34,605 nucleotides of DNA. It comes from a virus. Below are positions 24,701 through 31,050 of this stretch, in pieces. The position numbers and the translations under genes are program-made. Numbering within the stretch: the stretch's first letter is position 1; every line of letters begins with the position of its first letter. The notes under the pieces are model-generated. The model was not told the DNA's origin, ran no database searches, and saw nothing but the letters and a program-made list of their open reading frames with translations. The stretch lies in the IMG/VR virus record IMGVR_UViG_3300044961_000248, positions 1 to 34,605 of that record; one strand, given 5' to 3'.

Positions 24701-25208
24701 GGTAGACCGTGCGGCGCGTGTGTTCAGCACCGAGGGGCTAGAGAAAGCGAATATGTACGCCACGGTGGTGGGGCAAACCTTCACCGCATTCAAAGACGGG
24801 CTGCTGTTTTTCGACGCATTAAAGAGCGGCGATTTTGGACTTGACCCCGCACGGCTCGCCACGTTTGAACGTGGCACGCTGGCGACGCTAGCGACGTTGG
24901 GACGGCTCGGCAACGCAGCGGCGGCGATCCCAGCGCAAAACATCGCCGCACTCCAGAACGCGACGGGCGCATTGACGGCACAGGCCGAGGCGCTGATCCG
25001 CCTGGCTGCCGTGCCATTTGACAACATCGGGGCGATCACTGGAGCATTCAGGCAGGCCGGGCTATCACCCGGAGCTGGCGGGGGAGGCGGCGGCGGCGGC
25101 GCAACAACTGTGAACGTGACGATCAATGCGGCTGCCGGGCAGGATGTGAATGCAATTGCCAACGCGGTGATCACGCGGATTAATAGTCAGATTGGAGCAA
25201 GACGATGA
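18783..25208 (+). CDS. Tape measure protein with eleven 65-residue repeats
   Basis: The product has 2141 residues. It sets tail length and may enter the host envelope. Residues 1-125 are Ala/Gln coiled coil. Residues about 179-425 carry the TP901-type core: ATFEQAMANLGAVS, TTKFNATEAADGLTFLAMAG, NILTAFGKDASETG and GEKAGTALRAIFSQLA. A Gly/Arg-rich linker near 843 precedes a long coiled coil (about 855-1130). GGPV (1153-1156) and YLVGERGPELIIPD (about 1162-1175), often near the C-terminus of tape measures, are here followed by a GSSGGSSG linker and about 715 residues of repeats. The end, TTVNVTINAAAGQDVNAIA, is the usual C-terminal strand. At about 0.15 nm per residue the tail would be about 320 nm, long for a siphovirus. 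Start overlaps the chaperone stop. Confidence 0.92.
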   Translation: MSDKIDIRIGSSFDPRGTQAAEKAIRALMDAASKAGSASSGGGAAKASEEQAKAALAAARAMTEQAKAAIAQARAEDQAARASAASAIAQQRLARETAMAEAAQTRAAAAAARFTAQQDRMASSAQRTASGVAVLPRTIAGLSHEAANFARSALSFTAVGAAASALGSVLAGAVGTAATFEQAMANLGAVSLASAADMQALEEAARTAGATTKFNATEAADGLTFLAMAGYDSQEAIAALPGVMNLAAASNISLAQAADIASNILTAFGKDASETGALVDVMAKAAASANTNIPQLGLAMTYVAPIAKELGQSVEVSTAAIGALSNAGIQGEKAGTALRAIFSQLAERADEFGLKITDAQGRMLPFVDVLDELANATENLTDLQRLGYFTKIVGVEAAGALANLVANRDSVAELANELENAGGAAQAMADRQLETLQGQMTLLKSAIDGVALSIGSMLTPALTTVVSDGLIPFVQKVQEGVDALTALQAASGATQQAVATEAATLGKSYEDYVAQIRASGKELEEQIERDHFGEMARQGIPALNLLQNVLTGFAPLVNLAFEPIPEAAYNAVAALEATGATADQVAAAMASMPPVVDAYGTALAFAASQGAEAAGIVQRLEGAIYGQAAASQAGQSAVMSLLNAFNQGVIGADQLRSGMDILSAAEMQLGSATDETRSQVIAAIQAFAEKRITSAELIVILQNLRTIEELVAGATQEATAAIDDDTAAKDANAATTDTLIGAITDEIVAKQVAAVESQILAERQRELMSAAQAAAAGSGSLQSAAAALASQFGVSEAEAQRLIGALRQLAALGGASAKGGGGYTPPTRDQIGAAAAAASTAPPGRRGGGGGRGRGVGGGGRERVDEAAKTAEQLAKIQSDAGKKLEEINQQTADRLVEIDKRAAEARAAIAAKLAEEMATSAADAAYRREANDLEIVGEADEKRLAALHARERAEAEAAQRMEALRQATLAAIEAGEVESAEANYEVMAAAIREREQLDQEYYQRQAELAGDPALLAELDRQYQEAVAALESRVATELAIEMAKIAAKKQALDEEKAAVIANAEEQKIAVITAAETAAAAVKGATEAQTRAVAEGLSRQSAAANDWAAAVAAASDRAIAAAQRAAAAISSIPAPSAAGGGGASVGGVEARAAGGPVKRGDPYLVGERGPELIIPDSNGTVLDAANTQRLVRGAQQAARQPVAPPSAPSGSSGGSSGGSSGGSSGGSSGGSSGGSSGGSSGASGAMVSGAQPSGAAALLSNAVLLSEADGEALKRYKESVEAMVGTLNALDDLAAATARTALRSPIDPAMITALASEANAVATLIASTLIPVSEEEQEAVSRYTDLVTQSLGIIADVADLSRNLADPTPPINGNQVAMLAEAARGVLGIVADFLHPLSIETMVQLERYADASEISIGILSDVSKLARELSEPTPPINGNQVRMLAEAARGVTGIVRDWLWPTTEEQVQALEHYADAAASSIGILSDVASLSRELGEPTPPINGNQVRMLAEAARGLTGIVRDWLWPTTEEQVQALEHYADAAADSVGILSDIASLSRDLVEPTPPINVRQVRMLAQAAQGVTGIIRDWLWPTTEEQADALSLYASAAADSVAILTDVAALSRDLVEQTPPIRTATVQRLAREAQQVTGIVRSALLPTTEQQSDAISLYASAVADSVAILTDVAALSRDLVEPTPAINVATVRRIAGHAQDVNKIVRSALVPTTEAQAEAISLYASAAAASVGILSDTAQLARDLAEPAPPISFDMVRRLIGHAQGVTKLVRAALVPTTEQQADAISLYASAAQNSVAILSDTAQLARDLAEPAPPISFDMVRRLIGHAQGVTKLVRAALVPTTEQQADAISLYASAAQNSVSILSSVAELSRRLAEPTPPMSMAQVTRLADDAKRITATVRGRLLPTTEAQAEAVGLYASAAQSSVGALKSVLDLSGKLFADYVSPTDAQLNMIANDAQRVVSAVDRAARVFSTEGLEKANMYATVVGQTFTAFKDGLLFFDALKSGDFGLDPARLATFERGTLATLATLGRLGNAAAAIPAQNIAALQNATGALTAQAEALIRLAAVPFDNIGAITGAFRQAGLSPGAGGGGGGGGATTVNVTINAAAGQDVNAIANAVITRINSQIGARR
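22407..22502 (+). repeat. Four tandem 24-bp repeats (Gly-Ser linker) in the tape measure gene
   Basis: Four 24-bp units at 22407, 22431, 22455 and 22479 encode (GSSGGSSG)n. They differ only at single positions. The result is a flexible 32-residue linker just before the long repeats. Confidence 0.93.
22569..24719 (+). repeat. Eleven tandem ~195-bp repeats in the tape measure gene
   Basis: Unit boundaries recur every 195 bp from 22770 (22770, 22965, 23160, 23355, 23550, 23745, 23940, 24135, 24330, 24525), preceded by a 67-codon divergent unit from 22569 and followed by a partial unit. A typical unit is PTTEQQADAI..LYASAA.. then a helix-rich block ending VRAALV. Units 8 and 9 share about 187 bp that differ at only a few positions (near 24013 and 24208); units 3-5 are also close. 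The outer units diverge more, the pattern expected when central units duplicate and are exchanged. Confidence 0.93.
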
Positions 25209-26410
25209 GTAAACCACAAGCGTACATTACCGCACCAGGATCGTCTAGATTTCATCTCAGCACAGCACAGCCATTTCCTACGCCGTACGACGGTACAGGA
25301 ACACCATGGATCGATCCGTTTACATCGCCGATTGAGATCGCGATGAACGAAAAAACTGGCGAGTTCTTCCGTGTGCAGTCAATCACGCCTGAACCGATTT
25401 TATCGGGATCTACGCCCCGAGCCATAAACTTTAGTGTGGTAGACACTGCGCTTCCGTTGCGCACCATCAGCATTCCCTTGCAACTCCACGCAACGTCAAA
25501 AAGAAATCTTATCCTGTTGCGCCGTCAAGTTGTGCGCTCGTTTCGCGCATCTAATCCAGAGTTAGGGATTGATTACGAAAGCGAGAGTGTCCGCATCCCG
25601 ATCTACTCTGGAGTATTTCAAGACGACGGAGCATATTGGAATAATGAAGCGTTCACAAACAAGCATATGATGCGCGGTATTTTGACGCTTCAGTGTGGTA
25701 TTGGCTACCGTTCAACGCCCGTTGAATTTACTCTTAACACCGCATTTGTCAACGGTACGCGCCGATTCCCTACAGAATACGGCGACTACAACAAGACGGT
25801 TGGCGATCCCGCCATCTATTTTTTTGGCTTCCCTCGTACCGGAACAACGCGATTATACATCGCTTCGAGTTCGTTGGTGAACGAAAACACTCTTACAGGA
25901 TCAGTAGTCACGTCATTGACGACATGGCAAACATTAAGCACTCCAGCGGTCATAGGGACGCGGCAGATGCGTGTATTTGCGTTGGTCCAAAACGCATCGT
26001 CTAATTTACGGATGCGCATGTCCAACAGCGGCATTGAGCCGCTGACACCTGAGATAACACCTCGCGCGCAGGCGGCTATCCAGATTGTTGACATGGGAAC
26101 CATCACTATCGTTGGTGGTGGCGGCATTACATTGCGAATCCAATTCCGCAGTAGCAACGGATCTCCAACAACGGGCACCGTGACGCGACTTATGGCTGTT
26201 CAGTACGAGCAGTTTGGTTTTGTCGACACCGCAAATACCATCACACTGAACAGCGAAAGTGAGTTTCCGCCGTCAGGCTTTCGCGGCGTCATTCCTCGTG
26301 TGTTTGGTGGTGGCATTTTCGCGTTATGGGAAACAAATAACATATGCGATATTGAAGAAACGGCGAGCTTCTTTAATGGCTTAATCAGACCATTGCGGGA
26401 AACGATATGA
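25205..26410 (+). CDS. Distal tail protein candidate (Dit-like)
   Basis: The product has 401 residues and overlaps the tape measure stop (ATGA). It is beta-rich. The N-terminal 180 residues include PFTSPIEIAMNEKTGEFFRV, RTISIPLQLHATSKRNLILLRRQVVRSF and GILTLQCGIGYRSTPVEF, a layout like Dit proteins that form the hexamer linking tail tube to tip. Residues about 190-345 look like an inserted carbohydrate-binding-type beta sandwich (LYIASSSLVNENTLTG, TWQTLSTPAVIGTRQMRVFALVQ, LMAVQYEQFGF). Position directly after the tape measure supports the call; no motif is decisive. Confidence 0.62.
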   Translation: MSKPQAYITAPGSSRFHLSTAQPFPTPYDGTGTPWIDPFTSPIEIAMNEKTGEFFRVQSITPEPILSGSTPRAINFSVVDTALPLRTISIPLQLHATSKRNLILLRRQVVRSFRASNPELGIDYESESVRIPIYSGVFQDDGAYWNNEAFTNKHMMRGILTLQCGIGYRSTPVEFTLNTAFVNGTRRFPTEYGDYNKTVGDPAIYFFGFPRTGTTRLYIASSSLVNENTLTGSVVTSLTTWQTLSTPAVIGTRQMRVFALVQNASSNLRMRMSNSGIEPLTPEITPRAQAAIQIVDMGTITIVGGGGITLRIQFRSSNGSPTTGTVTRLMAVQYEQFGFVDTANTITLNSESEFPPSGFRGVIPRVFGGGIFALWETNNICDIEETASFFNGLIRPLRETI

Positions 26411-27540
26411 TCGCATATCTCTATCAGCCAACGCTCACGACCACGCCTGGCGAAACTGTTGGCAATATGCTGTCAGTCTATGAATCCTACGAGCACACGA
26501 TCAGCGCCACGTTCGGTTTTGAAACGTGTAGCATTGAGCGCAGCACCACAATCGACGCCGCGATGCGCTACACCGATCTGCTTTTGGCACCGCTGATCGT
26601 CTACGGTGAAGATGCAAGCGTTGCCTGGGAGGGATACCTCAATACCGTGACGATCAGCGCAGGCGAACGGGCGCGATCAGTCAGCCTGGATGCACTGCAA
26701 AACCGCGTGAGGGTGCGCTACCAAACCGTACTCGGCACGCCCGGTGTAACTGCCGCAACGAGCGATGCCGCCAGCATCGCGCGGTACGGCACGCGTGACG
26801 GCGTGGTGAGTGTGGGGGTTACCACTGCAGCCGTAGCAGCTACCACGGCGGCAGCCGTGCTTGCGGAGCGAGCGACACCGCAGGCACAGCCAACCAGCAG
26901 CGCACGCACGACGCGGGGCAGCGTGCCGGTAGACACGGTGCGATTACGCCTGGAGTTTGTGGGCTGGTACAACACGCTCGACTGGGTGGTACTGGAGCGC
27001 ACCGACACCAGCACCGAACAAACAAGTAATCAGATCGCCACGCTGATCGGTGGGAGCGCTCCAGGTATTGGCGCGATCAATCCGCTGATCAGCACATCAA
27101 CTGCTCGCATCACATCGACTGGCGTCAGCGATACACGCCAGATCGCTGCTGATACGACGTATCGCAGCGCGATTGAGCAACGCCTCAGCAAGGGGAACAG
27201 CAGTAATCAGCGCCTCGCGTGGGGCGTGTACGAGGATCGGGTGCTGCGCGTAGAGACGTGGGCAGGCGCAACACCGTCTACTATCGCGTATCAATTGCGA
27301 TTAAGATCAAGCGTGATTGCGACACCTGAAGGATTGATCGTGCCTGGATATGCCGTGCGCCCCAACGCAATGATAGAAGAGACCGACTTTGCCGATCCAA
27401 CACCCGGCATCGGTGCAGACACCGCATCACGATTCTTTGTCGAGCGCGTAACGTACCGGCGCGATGCCGGTGGCGACACTGTGACGTTTGAGCCAGCGTC
27501 GTATAGCGGACTAGATGCCAGATTAGCGAGAATTGGATGA
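26407..27540 (+). CDS. Tail tip/baseplate hub protein candidate
   Basis: The product has 377 residues and overlaps the neighbours on both sides by 4 bp. The start, MIAYLYQPTLTTTPGETVGNMLSVYESYEHTISATFGFETCSIERS, and the phrase VAWEGYLNTVTISAGERARSVSLDALQNRV resemble the first two domains of siphovirus tail hub (Tal/gp27-like) proteins. A middle linker rich in Ala and Thr (138-175) separates the halves. The end, RFFVERVTYRRDAGGDTVTFEPASYSGLDARLARIG, returns to a beta pattern. The role is inferred from order and folding pattern. Confidence 0.6.
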   Translation: MIAYLYQPTLTTTPGETVGNMLSVYESYEHTISATFGFETCSIERSTTIDAAMRYTDLLLAPLIVYGEDASVAWEGYLNTVTISAGERARSVSLDALQNRVRVRYQTVLGTPGVTAATSDAASIARYGTRDGVVSVGVTTAAVAATTAAAVLAERATPQAQPTSSARTTRGSVPVDTVRLRLEFVGWYNTLDWVVLERTDTSTEQTSNQIATLIGGSAPGIGAINPLISTSTARITSTGVSDTRQIAADTTYRSAIEQRLSKGNSSNQRLAWGVYEDRVLRVETWAGATPSTIAYQLRLRSSVIATPEGLIVPGYAVRPNAMIEETDFADPTPGIGADTASRFFVERVTYRRDAGGDTVTFEPASYSGLDARLARIG

Positions 27541-28040
27541 GCAGCATTCTAAGCATTGAGGATCAGCGTTTGGCGCAACGTCTCGCCGACGGCGGCCTGT
27601 GGTCGTTGCTGCAACGAAACTGGTATGAAGAAGGGACGTTTACTCCTTCGTTTGCGGGAACAACCACGCCGGGAGTGTTTGGGCCGGGCTTTGCGCGTGG
27701 CTTTTATTCGCGCCAAGGCCGTCGCGTAGATTTTATTATCAATCTGGGCATCAATGGGATCACCACGCCGCCCGTGGGCAACATGGAGGTACGTGGCCTG
27801 CCTATCGCCTCGGCGATGCCGGTGGCGAGCATGGCCGCGCCGCTCACGGTCTATACATCCAACCTCGACTATCCAGCGACGGCGCTGGAGATTAGCGGTC
27901 GTATTCTCGACGGATCGAGCGCAATCCAGTTGTTGTACACACGCGACAATAACAGCATCGTCCTATACCCCGCTGCGTCGTTCACCAACGCGAACACACT
28001 GGTGTTCATCCAGGGATTTTACTACGTTGGTGGTGTGTAA
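27537..28040 (+). CDS. Tail tip fibre/receptor-binding protein candidate, short
   Basis: The product has 167 residues. After a 25-residue helical anchor (ILSIEDQRLAQRLADGGLWSLL), the segment EEGTFTPSFAGTTTPGVF...YSRQGRRVDFIINLGING matches the common 'GTWTPTF.G....G.Y...GR.V.F...' start of C-terminal phage fibre and head-fibre tip domains, which fold as a trimeric beta sandwich. It is the last gene of the late operon and so the likely host-contact protein. It is followed immediately by a hairpin. Alone it is small for a receptor binder; the domain insertion in the Dit-like protein may share that role. Confidence 0.65.
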   Translation: MSSILSIEDQRLAQRLADGGLWSLLQRNWYEEGTFTPSFAGTTTPGVFGPGFARGFYSRQGRRVDFIINLGINGITTPPVGNMEVRGLPIASAMPVASMAAPLTVYTSNLDYPATALEISGRILDGSSAIQLLYTRDNNSIVLYPAASFTNANTLVFIQGFYYVGGV

Positions 28041-28066
28041 CGCCCTGAGCAATGTCGCTCAGGGCG
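28041..28066 (+). terminator. Hairpin at the end of the late operon
   Basis: CGCCCTGAGC (28041-28050) pairs with GCTCAGGGCG (28057-28066) around a 6-nt loop, starting right after the TAA of the tip gene. It has only a short TT after it. It lies between convergent operons and probably stops late transcripts. Confidence 0.62.
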
Positions 28067-28099
28067 TTGTGACGGCTGTCGTTGGGGGGGGGGGAGGGG

Positions 28100-28591
28100 C
28101 TACTCCCATACTGCCCATCGTTCAGCGTCACACCAGAGGTATTCTGCGATGCTGTTAGATGCAGACTCGTGCAGTTCGTAATTGAACTGCTGATCGTTGG
28201 ATGTTACCGATACGCGATCTTCTGTGGCGTTCCAATCAATTTCCACCTGCACTTGCTCACTGCCTAACGCGCAATCGACTGCTATCCACTCAGCCACCTC
28301 TGTGACAATGCGTGCTTCTGTGGCGTTCCAGTCTAACGTTTCCATTCGGCCTGTTACCATCGTGTCCAGTTTCGATCCGGCGACAACGATGTGTACGTTT
28401 GCCTTCGTATTGGCAACCGCTTCCATCATCGAAACCAATTCACGGTACGCTTGATCCATCTCCCCACGATCTACCGCGACGTCGTAGTCGTAAGTTCCGT
28501 CGGTCAGGACGTAGCTGATGCCGTCGATTGACGGCTCCCAGCGCAGCGATGTGAGCGCGGCGCGGGCTTCATCCGGTGTCATAGACTGCAT
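28100..28591 (-). CDS. Hypothetical early protein
   Basis: The product has 163 residues, starting at 28591 with AAGGAGC upstream on the minus strand. I do not recognise the family. It is acidic (rich in Asp and Glu). Two similar segments, ETLDWNATEARI and VEIDWNATEDRV, lie about 32 residues apart and are encoded by related DNA (TCTGTGGCGTTCCA occurs in both). The N-terminus (MTPDEARAALTSLRWEPSIDGISYVLTDGTYDYDV) may be a small alpha/beta domain. The stop overlaps a run of G on the plus strand. Being the last gene of the minus-strand operon and having its own promoter, it may be expressed separately. Confidence 0.65.
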   Translation of the reverse strand: MQSMTPDEARAALTSLRWEPSIDGISYVLTDGTYDYDVAVDRGEMDQAYRELVSMMEAVANTKANVHIVVAGSKLDTMVTGRMETLDWNATEARIVTEVAEWIAVDCALGSEQVQVEIDWNATEDRVSVTSNDQQFNYELHESASNSIAEYLWCDAERWAVWE

Positions 28592-28632
28592 GTGTTGCTC
28601 CTTATTATTTGCGTTTCTCGTTCACATAACTA

Positions 28633-28641
28633 ATTATATCA
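28633..28641 (-). promoter_or_regulatory. Extended -10 promoter for the 28100-28591 gene
   Basis: On the minus strand TGATATAAT contains a perfect TATAAT (28633-28638 in plus coordinates) with TG one base upstream. It lies about 42 bp before the start codon in an AT-rich gap. No good -35 is visible at 16-18 bp. Confidence 0.5.
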
Positions 28642-28643
28642 TA

Positions 28644-29591
28644 TTAGCGTCGTTTGGTACCATCAGTCACTGATCTGCGGATCATCCGCTCGATCGGTGT
28701 CTCGTTCACGCAGTGCGTGCTAAACCAGATGGTTTCGCGCTTGGCGTTGATGCGGCCTGCGCCGTTCGCCCGATTGCCATAGCCGCCGTTCGCTTCCCAC
28801 CGATACACGTTCCACCCCGGAGGAACAGGCCGTCCGTCGTCATAGCCGCAGATGGCAATGCGCAAACGAGGCGTGTCGCCGTTGGCGATAGCCCATGCCC
28901 ACGCCTCCTCCCACACGTTCGTTACGCCGTCGGCGTAAAGCATGCCGGTGTTAGGATACGGCGGATCAAGGAATACGGCGTTCGTGCCGCGCTGCATGAC
29001 AGCCGGAGTCACGACGCGCCGCCAGTCGCCGCACACGATCCGCATATGACGGAGGCGGCGTGCGTATTCCTCCAGCAGTTCACGCACCGTCATGCCGCCG
29101 GAGCGGTGCGAGCGGCGGTGTACGCCCATGCCCGTTCTGCCCTCACCACCCAGGTGAGGAATTTGCTGGTGCAGTTTGCCGGAGCGGGGGCACCAGCCGT
29201 CGCCGATCCACTGGCAGATCCCCCACAGCCACCAGCCCGCGATCTTGGTGTCGTAGTAATCCGGGTCGGTGCGGAGTCGAGCTTCGAGCGCATCGCGCTG
29301 CTCGACCAACCAGCGATGACGTGCATGCAAGTCAAGTTCGCTGACCGGCCAGTCAACCCCACGCGCTACAGCGTCAGGATCGGCGGCGATAGCGCGGTAG
29401 CAGTTGGTGATAAATCCGTCAGCATCGTTTACCGTCGTTGTCGCGCCGTCATCGTGAGCAGACAGCGCCCATACCGCTGTGCCTGCGAACGGCTCGATGC
29501 GTGCGGCAACGCGGCCCATGCGTTCATGCACCAGAGCGACGACGCGGCTTTTTCCGCCATGGTAGGGGAACAACGAAGGGATCGTCAGCAT
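28644..29591 (-). CDS. D12-class DNA adenine methyltransferase (Dam-like)
   Basis: The product has 315 residues. It methylates adenine N6 in DNA. Motif I with the preceding segment: PYHGGKSR (9-16) and IEPFAGTAVWAL (32-43); motif IV: FLDPPYPNTG (207-216). This order, motif I first, is the alpha/D12 class used by Dam and T4 Dam. A basic, His/Gly-rich insertion at 145-167 (LGGEGRTGMGVHRRSHRSGG) probably touches DNA. It overlaps the HAD gene upstream by 7 bp. It is the second DNA methyltransferase in the window and belongs to another class than that at 3747, and is placed with the early genes. Confidence 0.86.
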   Translation of the reverse strand: MLTIPSLFPYHGGKSRVVALVHERMGRVAARIEPFAGTAVWALSAHDDGATTTVNDADGFITNCYRAIAADPDAVARGVDWPVSELDLHARHRWLVEQRDALEARLRTDPDYYDTKIAGWWLWGICQWIGDGWCPRSGKLHQQIPHLGGEGRTGMGVHRRSHRSGGMTVRELLEEYARRLRHMRIVCGDWRRVVTPAVMQRGTNAVFLDPPYPNTGMLYADGVTNVWEEAWAWAIANGDTPRLRIAICGYDDGRPVPPGWNVYRWEANGGYGNRANGAGRINAKRETIWFSTHCVNETPIERMIRRSVTDGTKRR

Positions 29592-30088
29592 TTCCCCTCA
29601 CAGTATTCCAGAACACGGGTAAAAAATTCGCTGGCGTCTACGTAGCGCACACCAGCCGCTGCTGCGGCCTGCTTATCTTCGTGCCGATCACCGATGTAGA
29701 TCGCGTCCGCTGCGGATACGCCAGCGGACATCATTGCCTCAACGAGCATTGCCGAGCCTGGCTTCCGGCGTGCGACCTGGGCCGGGTCGTTGTAGCGCGG
29801 ATCGCGTGAGCGGGAGTCCGCATAACACACATGCACCGGCGTGTCTGCCGGGAGATGCAACGCTTTAAGCGCAGCGGCAATCTTTTCCTGTGCTTGTTTT
29901 TCCGTAACGAAGCCAAACGCGACGCCAGCCTGATTGGTGACAATTGCCACTTGATGCCCCCGACTTCGGATGTGCGCGAGATACGCAATCCGATCTGGTA
30001 GCGGCATCCAGATATTGTATTCTTTGTTGTCGTTCTCCATGTACGAGCTAATCAGCGTCCCGTCGAGATCGAAAATAAATAGTGTCAT
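29585..30088 (-). CDS. HAD-superfamily phosphatase (HAD-IIIA, PNKP/HisB/GmhB-like)
   Basis: The product has 167 residues. The four HAD motifs are complete: DLDGT with D7 and D9, TNQAGV with T51, the lysine K109 in RRKPGSA, and GDRHEDKQAA with D134 and D138. HAD-IIIA enzymes remove phosphate from sugars, histidinol-phosphate or 3'-phosphate DNA ends. The zinc loop cysteines typical of GmhB/HisB are not evident, so a polynucleotide 3'-phosphatase role is attractive for a phage, more so beside a nuclease and methyltransferase. The substrate cannot be read from the sequence. It is co-operonic with the methyltransferase. Confidence 0.8.
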   Translation of the reverse strand: MTLFIFDLDGTLISSYMENDNKEYNIWMPLPDRIAYLAHIRSRGHQVAIVTNQAGVAFGFVTEKQAQEKIAAALKALHLPADTPVHVCYADSRSRDPRYNDPAQVARRKPGSAMLVEAMMSAGVSAADAIYIGDRHEDKQAAAAAGVRYVDASEFFTRVLEYCEGKC

Positions 30089-30109
30089 ACGTCCCTGTCA
30101 AACCTCCTG

Positions 30110-30568
30110 TCATCGCTCCAGCGCTCGTCGCAGTAGTGCAACGCATCCTGCCGGATCTTCGTTAAGTGCTGTGCCGCTAAAACGCAGCACGCGCCAGCCG
30201 ATTGCGGAAGCACTGTTTAACTTGAAGCGATCCTCATCAGTGTTGTGCCTGCCGCCTCCGGCTTGCCATTGGCCGCCGTCGAGTTCGACGGCGACCAGGT
30301 GCTCCGGCCAGGCGTAGTCGAATCGGTGGTTGCGCCAAGGCTGCAGGAACGCGTACTCACGCTGAGCATCCGGCAGATCCGCGCCATACCGTGCAAGCGC
30401 GTTGTTCCACGCATCGTGGTGCTGCGCCTCGTGCGATCGTGCTGGATGTTCCTGCGGATCATTCACGCTGCGACGAGATCGCTTCGGTTTGTCAATTTTG
30501 TTTTTTGCGAGCACGTCAGGCGATGCATGACGGAGCACGTCATCGATGCTGTCGTATCTTGCGGTCAT
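30110..30568 (-). CDS. DUF559/Vsr-like PD-(D/E)XK endonuclease
   Basis: The product has 152 residues. I chose the start at 30568 because it has GAGGAGG upstream and overlaps the previous stop; the open frame continues upstream without another good start. Residues 80-131 show the nuclease core: NHRFDYAWPEHLVAVELDGGQW (D84, E96), GGRHNTDEDRFKLNSASAIGWRVLRF with K116. This is the DUF559 arrangement, related to very-short-patch-repair endonucleases. The N-terminus (DSIDDVLRHASPDVLAKNKIDKPKRSRR) is basic and probably binds DNA. Roles range from nicking in DNA repair or replication to a homing or anti-host nuclease. Confidence 0.78.
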   Translation of the reverse strand: MTARYDSIDDVLRHASPDVLAKNKIDKPKRSRRSVNDPQEHPARSHEAQHHDAWNNALARYGADLPDAQREYAFLQPWRNHRFDYAWPEHLVAVELDGGQWQAGGGRHNTDEDRFKLNSASAIGWRVLRFSGTALNEDPAGCVALLRRALER

Positions 30569-30783
30569 GAACGCACCTCCTCGACAAACATGGCTTTGTA
30601 CGGCACGTCGCCATGCATGCGACGCAGCGCTTCCAGCGAGCGGTACACCGGCATGTAGCCGACGCTCGGATCGGCAGCGCACCGGCCCGGCCAGCGGCGC
30701 ACGATCAGCGGAACGAAGTGCGTCGGCGTGACATCGGCGAAGTCAGCCGGATTGCTCTGGTGCTCGTTGGTACCTGGCATCAT
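30565..30783 (-). CDS. Small hypothetical early protein
   Basis: The product has 72 residues; AAGGAGG lies 8 bases before ATG 30783. It starts directly after the stop of the gene upstream and ends in an ATGA overlap with the nuclease gene. Pro- and Arg-containing sequence with no known family (PTHFVPLIVRRWPGR, YRSLEALRRMHGDVPYKAMF). The tight packing supports a real gene. Confidence 0.6.
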   Translation of the reverse strand: MMPGTNEHQSNPADFADVTPTHFVPLIVRRWPGRCAADPSVGYMPVYRSLEALRRMHGDVPYKAMFVEEVRS

Positions 30784-31050
30784 CTAGAGATCCTCCTTGT
30801 GTTGCAATTCCACTTCTGAGACATACCGTTGGAATGACGACGTTTTCTTGCGATACTGCTCTGCCACCTCCACACGCCTCATACGCTCATGCTGCGCATA
30901 AGCGTACGTGTTATTGAGGATGCGTAGATGTTCAGCGACCGGGCCGAAGCGCCAGCCGCACGTTTCGTCGCGAAACAAAATACGGTAGATCGTTCTTCCG
31001 TCGTCAAGACGTACGGCCCTGGCGGAAAACGGCTGTTCAATGTCGAACAT
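30784..31050 (-). CDS. Small hypothetical early protein
   Basis: The product has 88 residues. I start at 31050 (MFDIEQPF), which overlaps the upstream gene by 14 bp; a much longer open frame upstream gives an Arg-rich out-of-frame translation and is not credible. Residues 1-45 are beta-like (SARAVRLDDGRTIYRILFRDETCGWRFGPVAEH), and the rest is a basic helix (QHERMRRVEVAEQYRKKTSSF). No family recognised. Confidence 0.55.
   Translation of the reverse strand: MFDIEQPFSARAVRLDDGRTIYRILFRDETCGWRFGPVAEHLRILNNTYAYAQHERMRRVEVAEQYRKKTSSFQRYVSEVELQHKEDL

Noticed and set aside
28713-29645. 310-codon plus-strand open frame
   Set aside because: It is opposite the D12 methyltransferase with intact YHGGKS and DPPY motifs; the plus-strand product is Arg/Pro/Ala-rich shadow.
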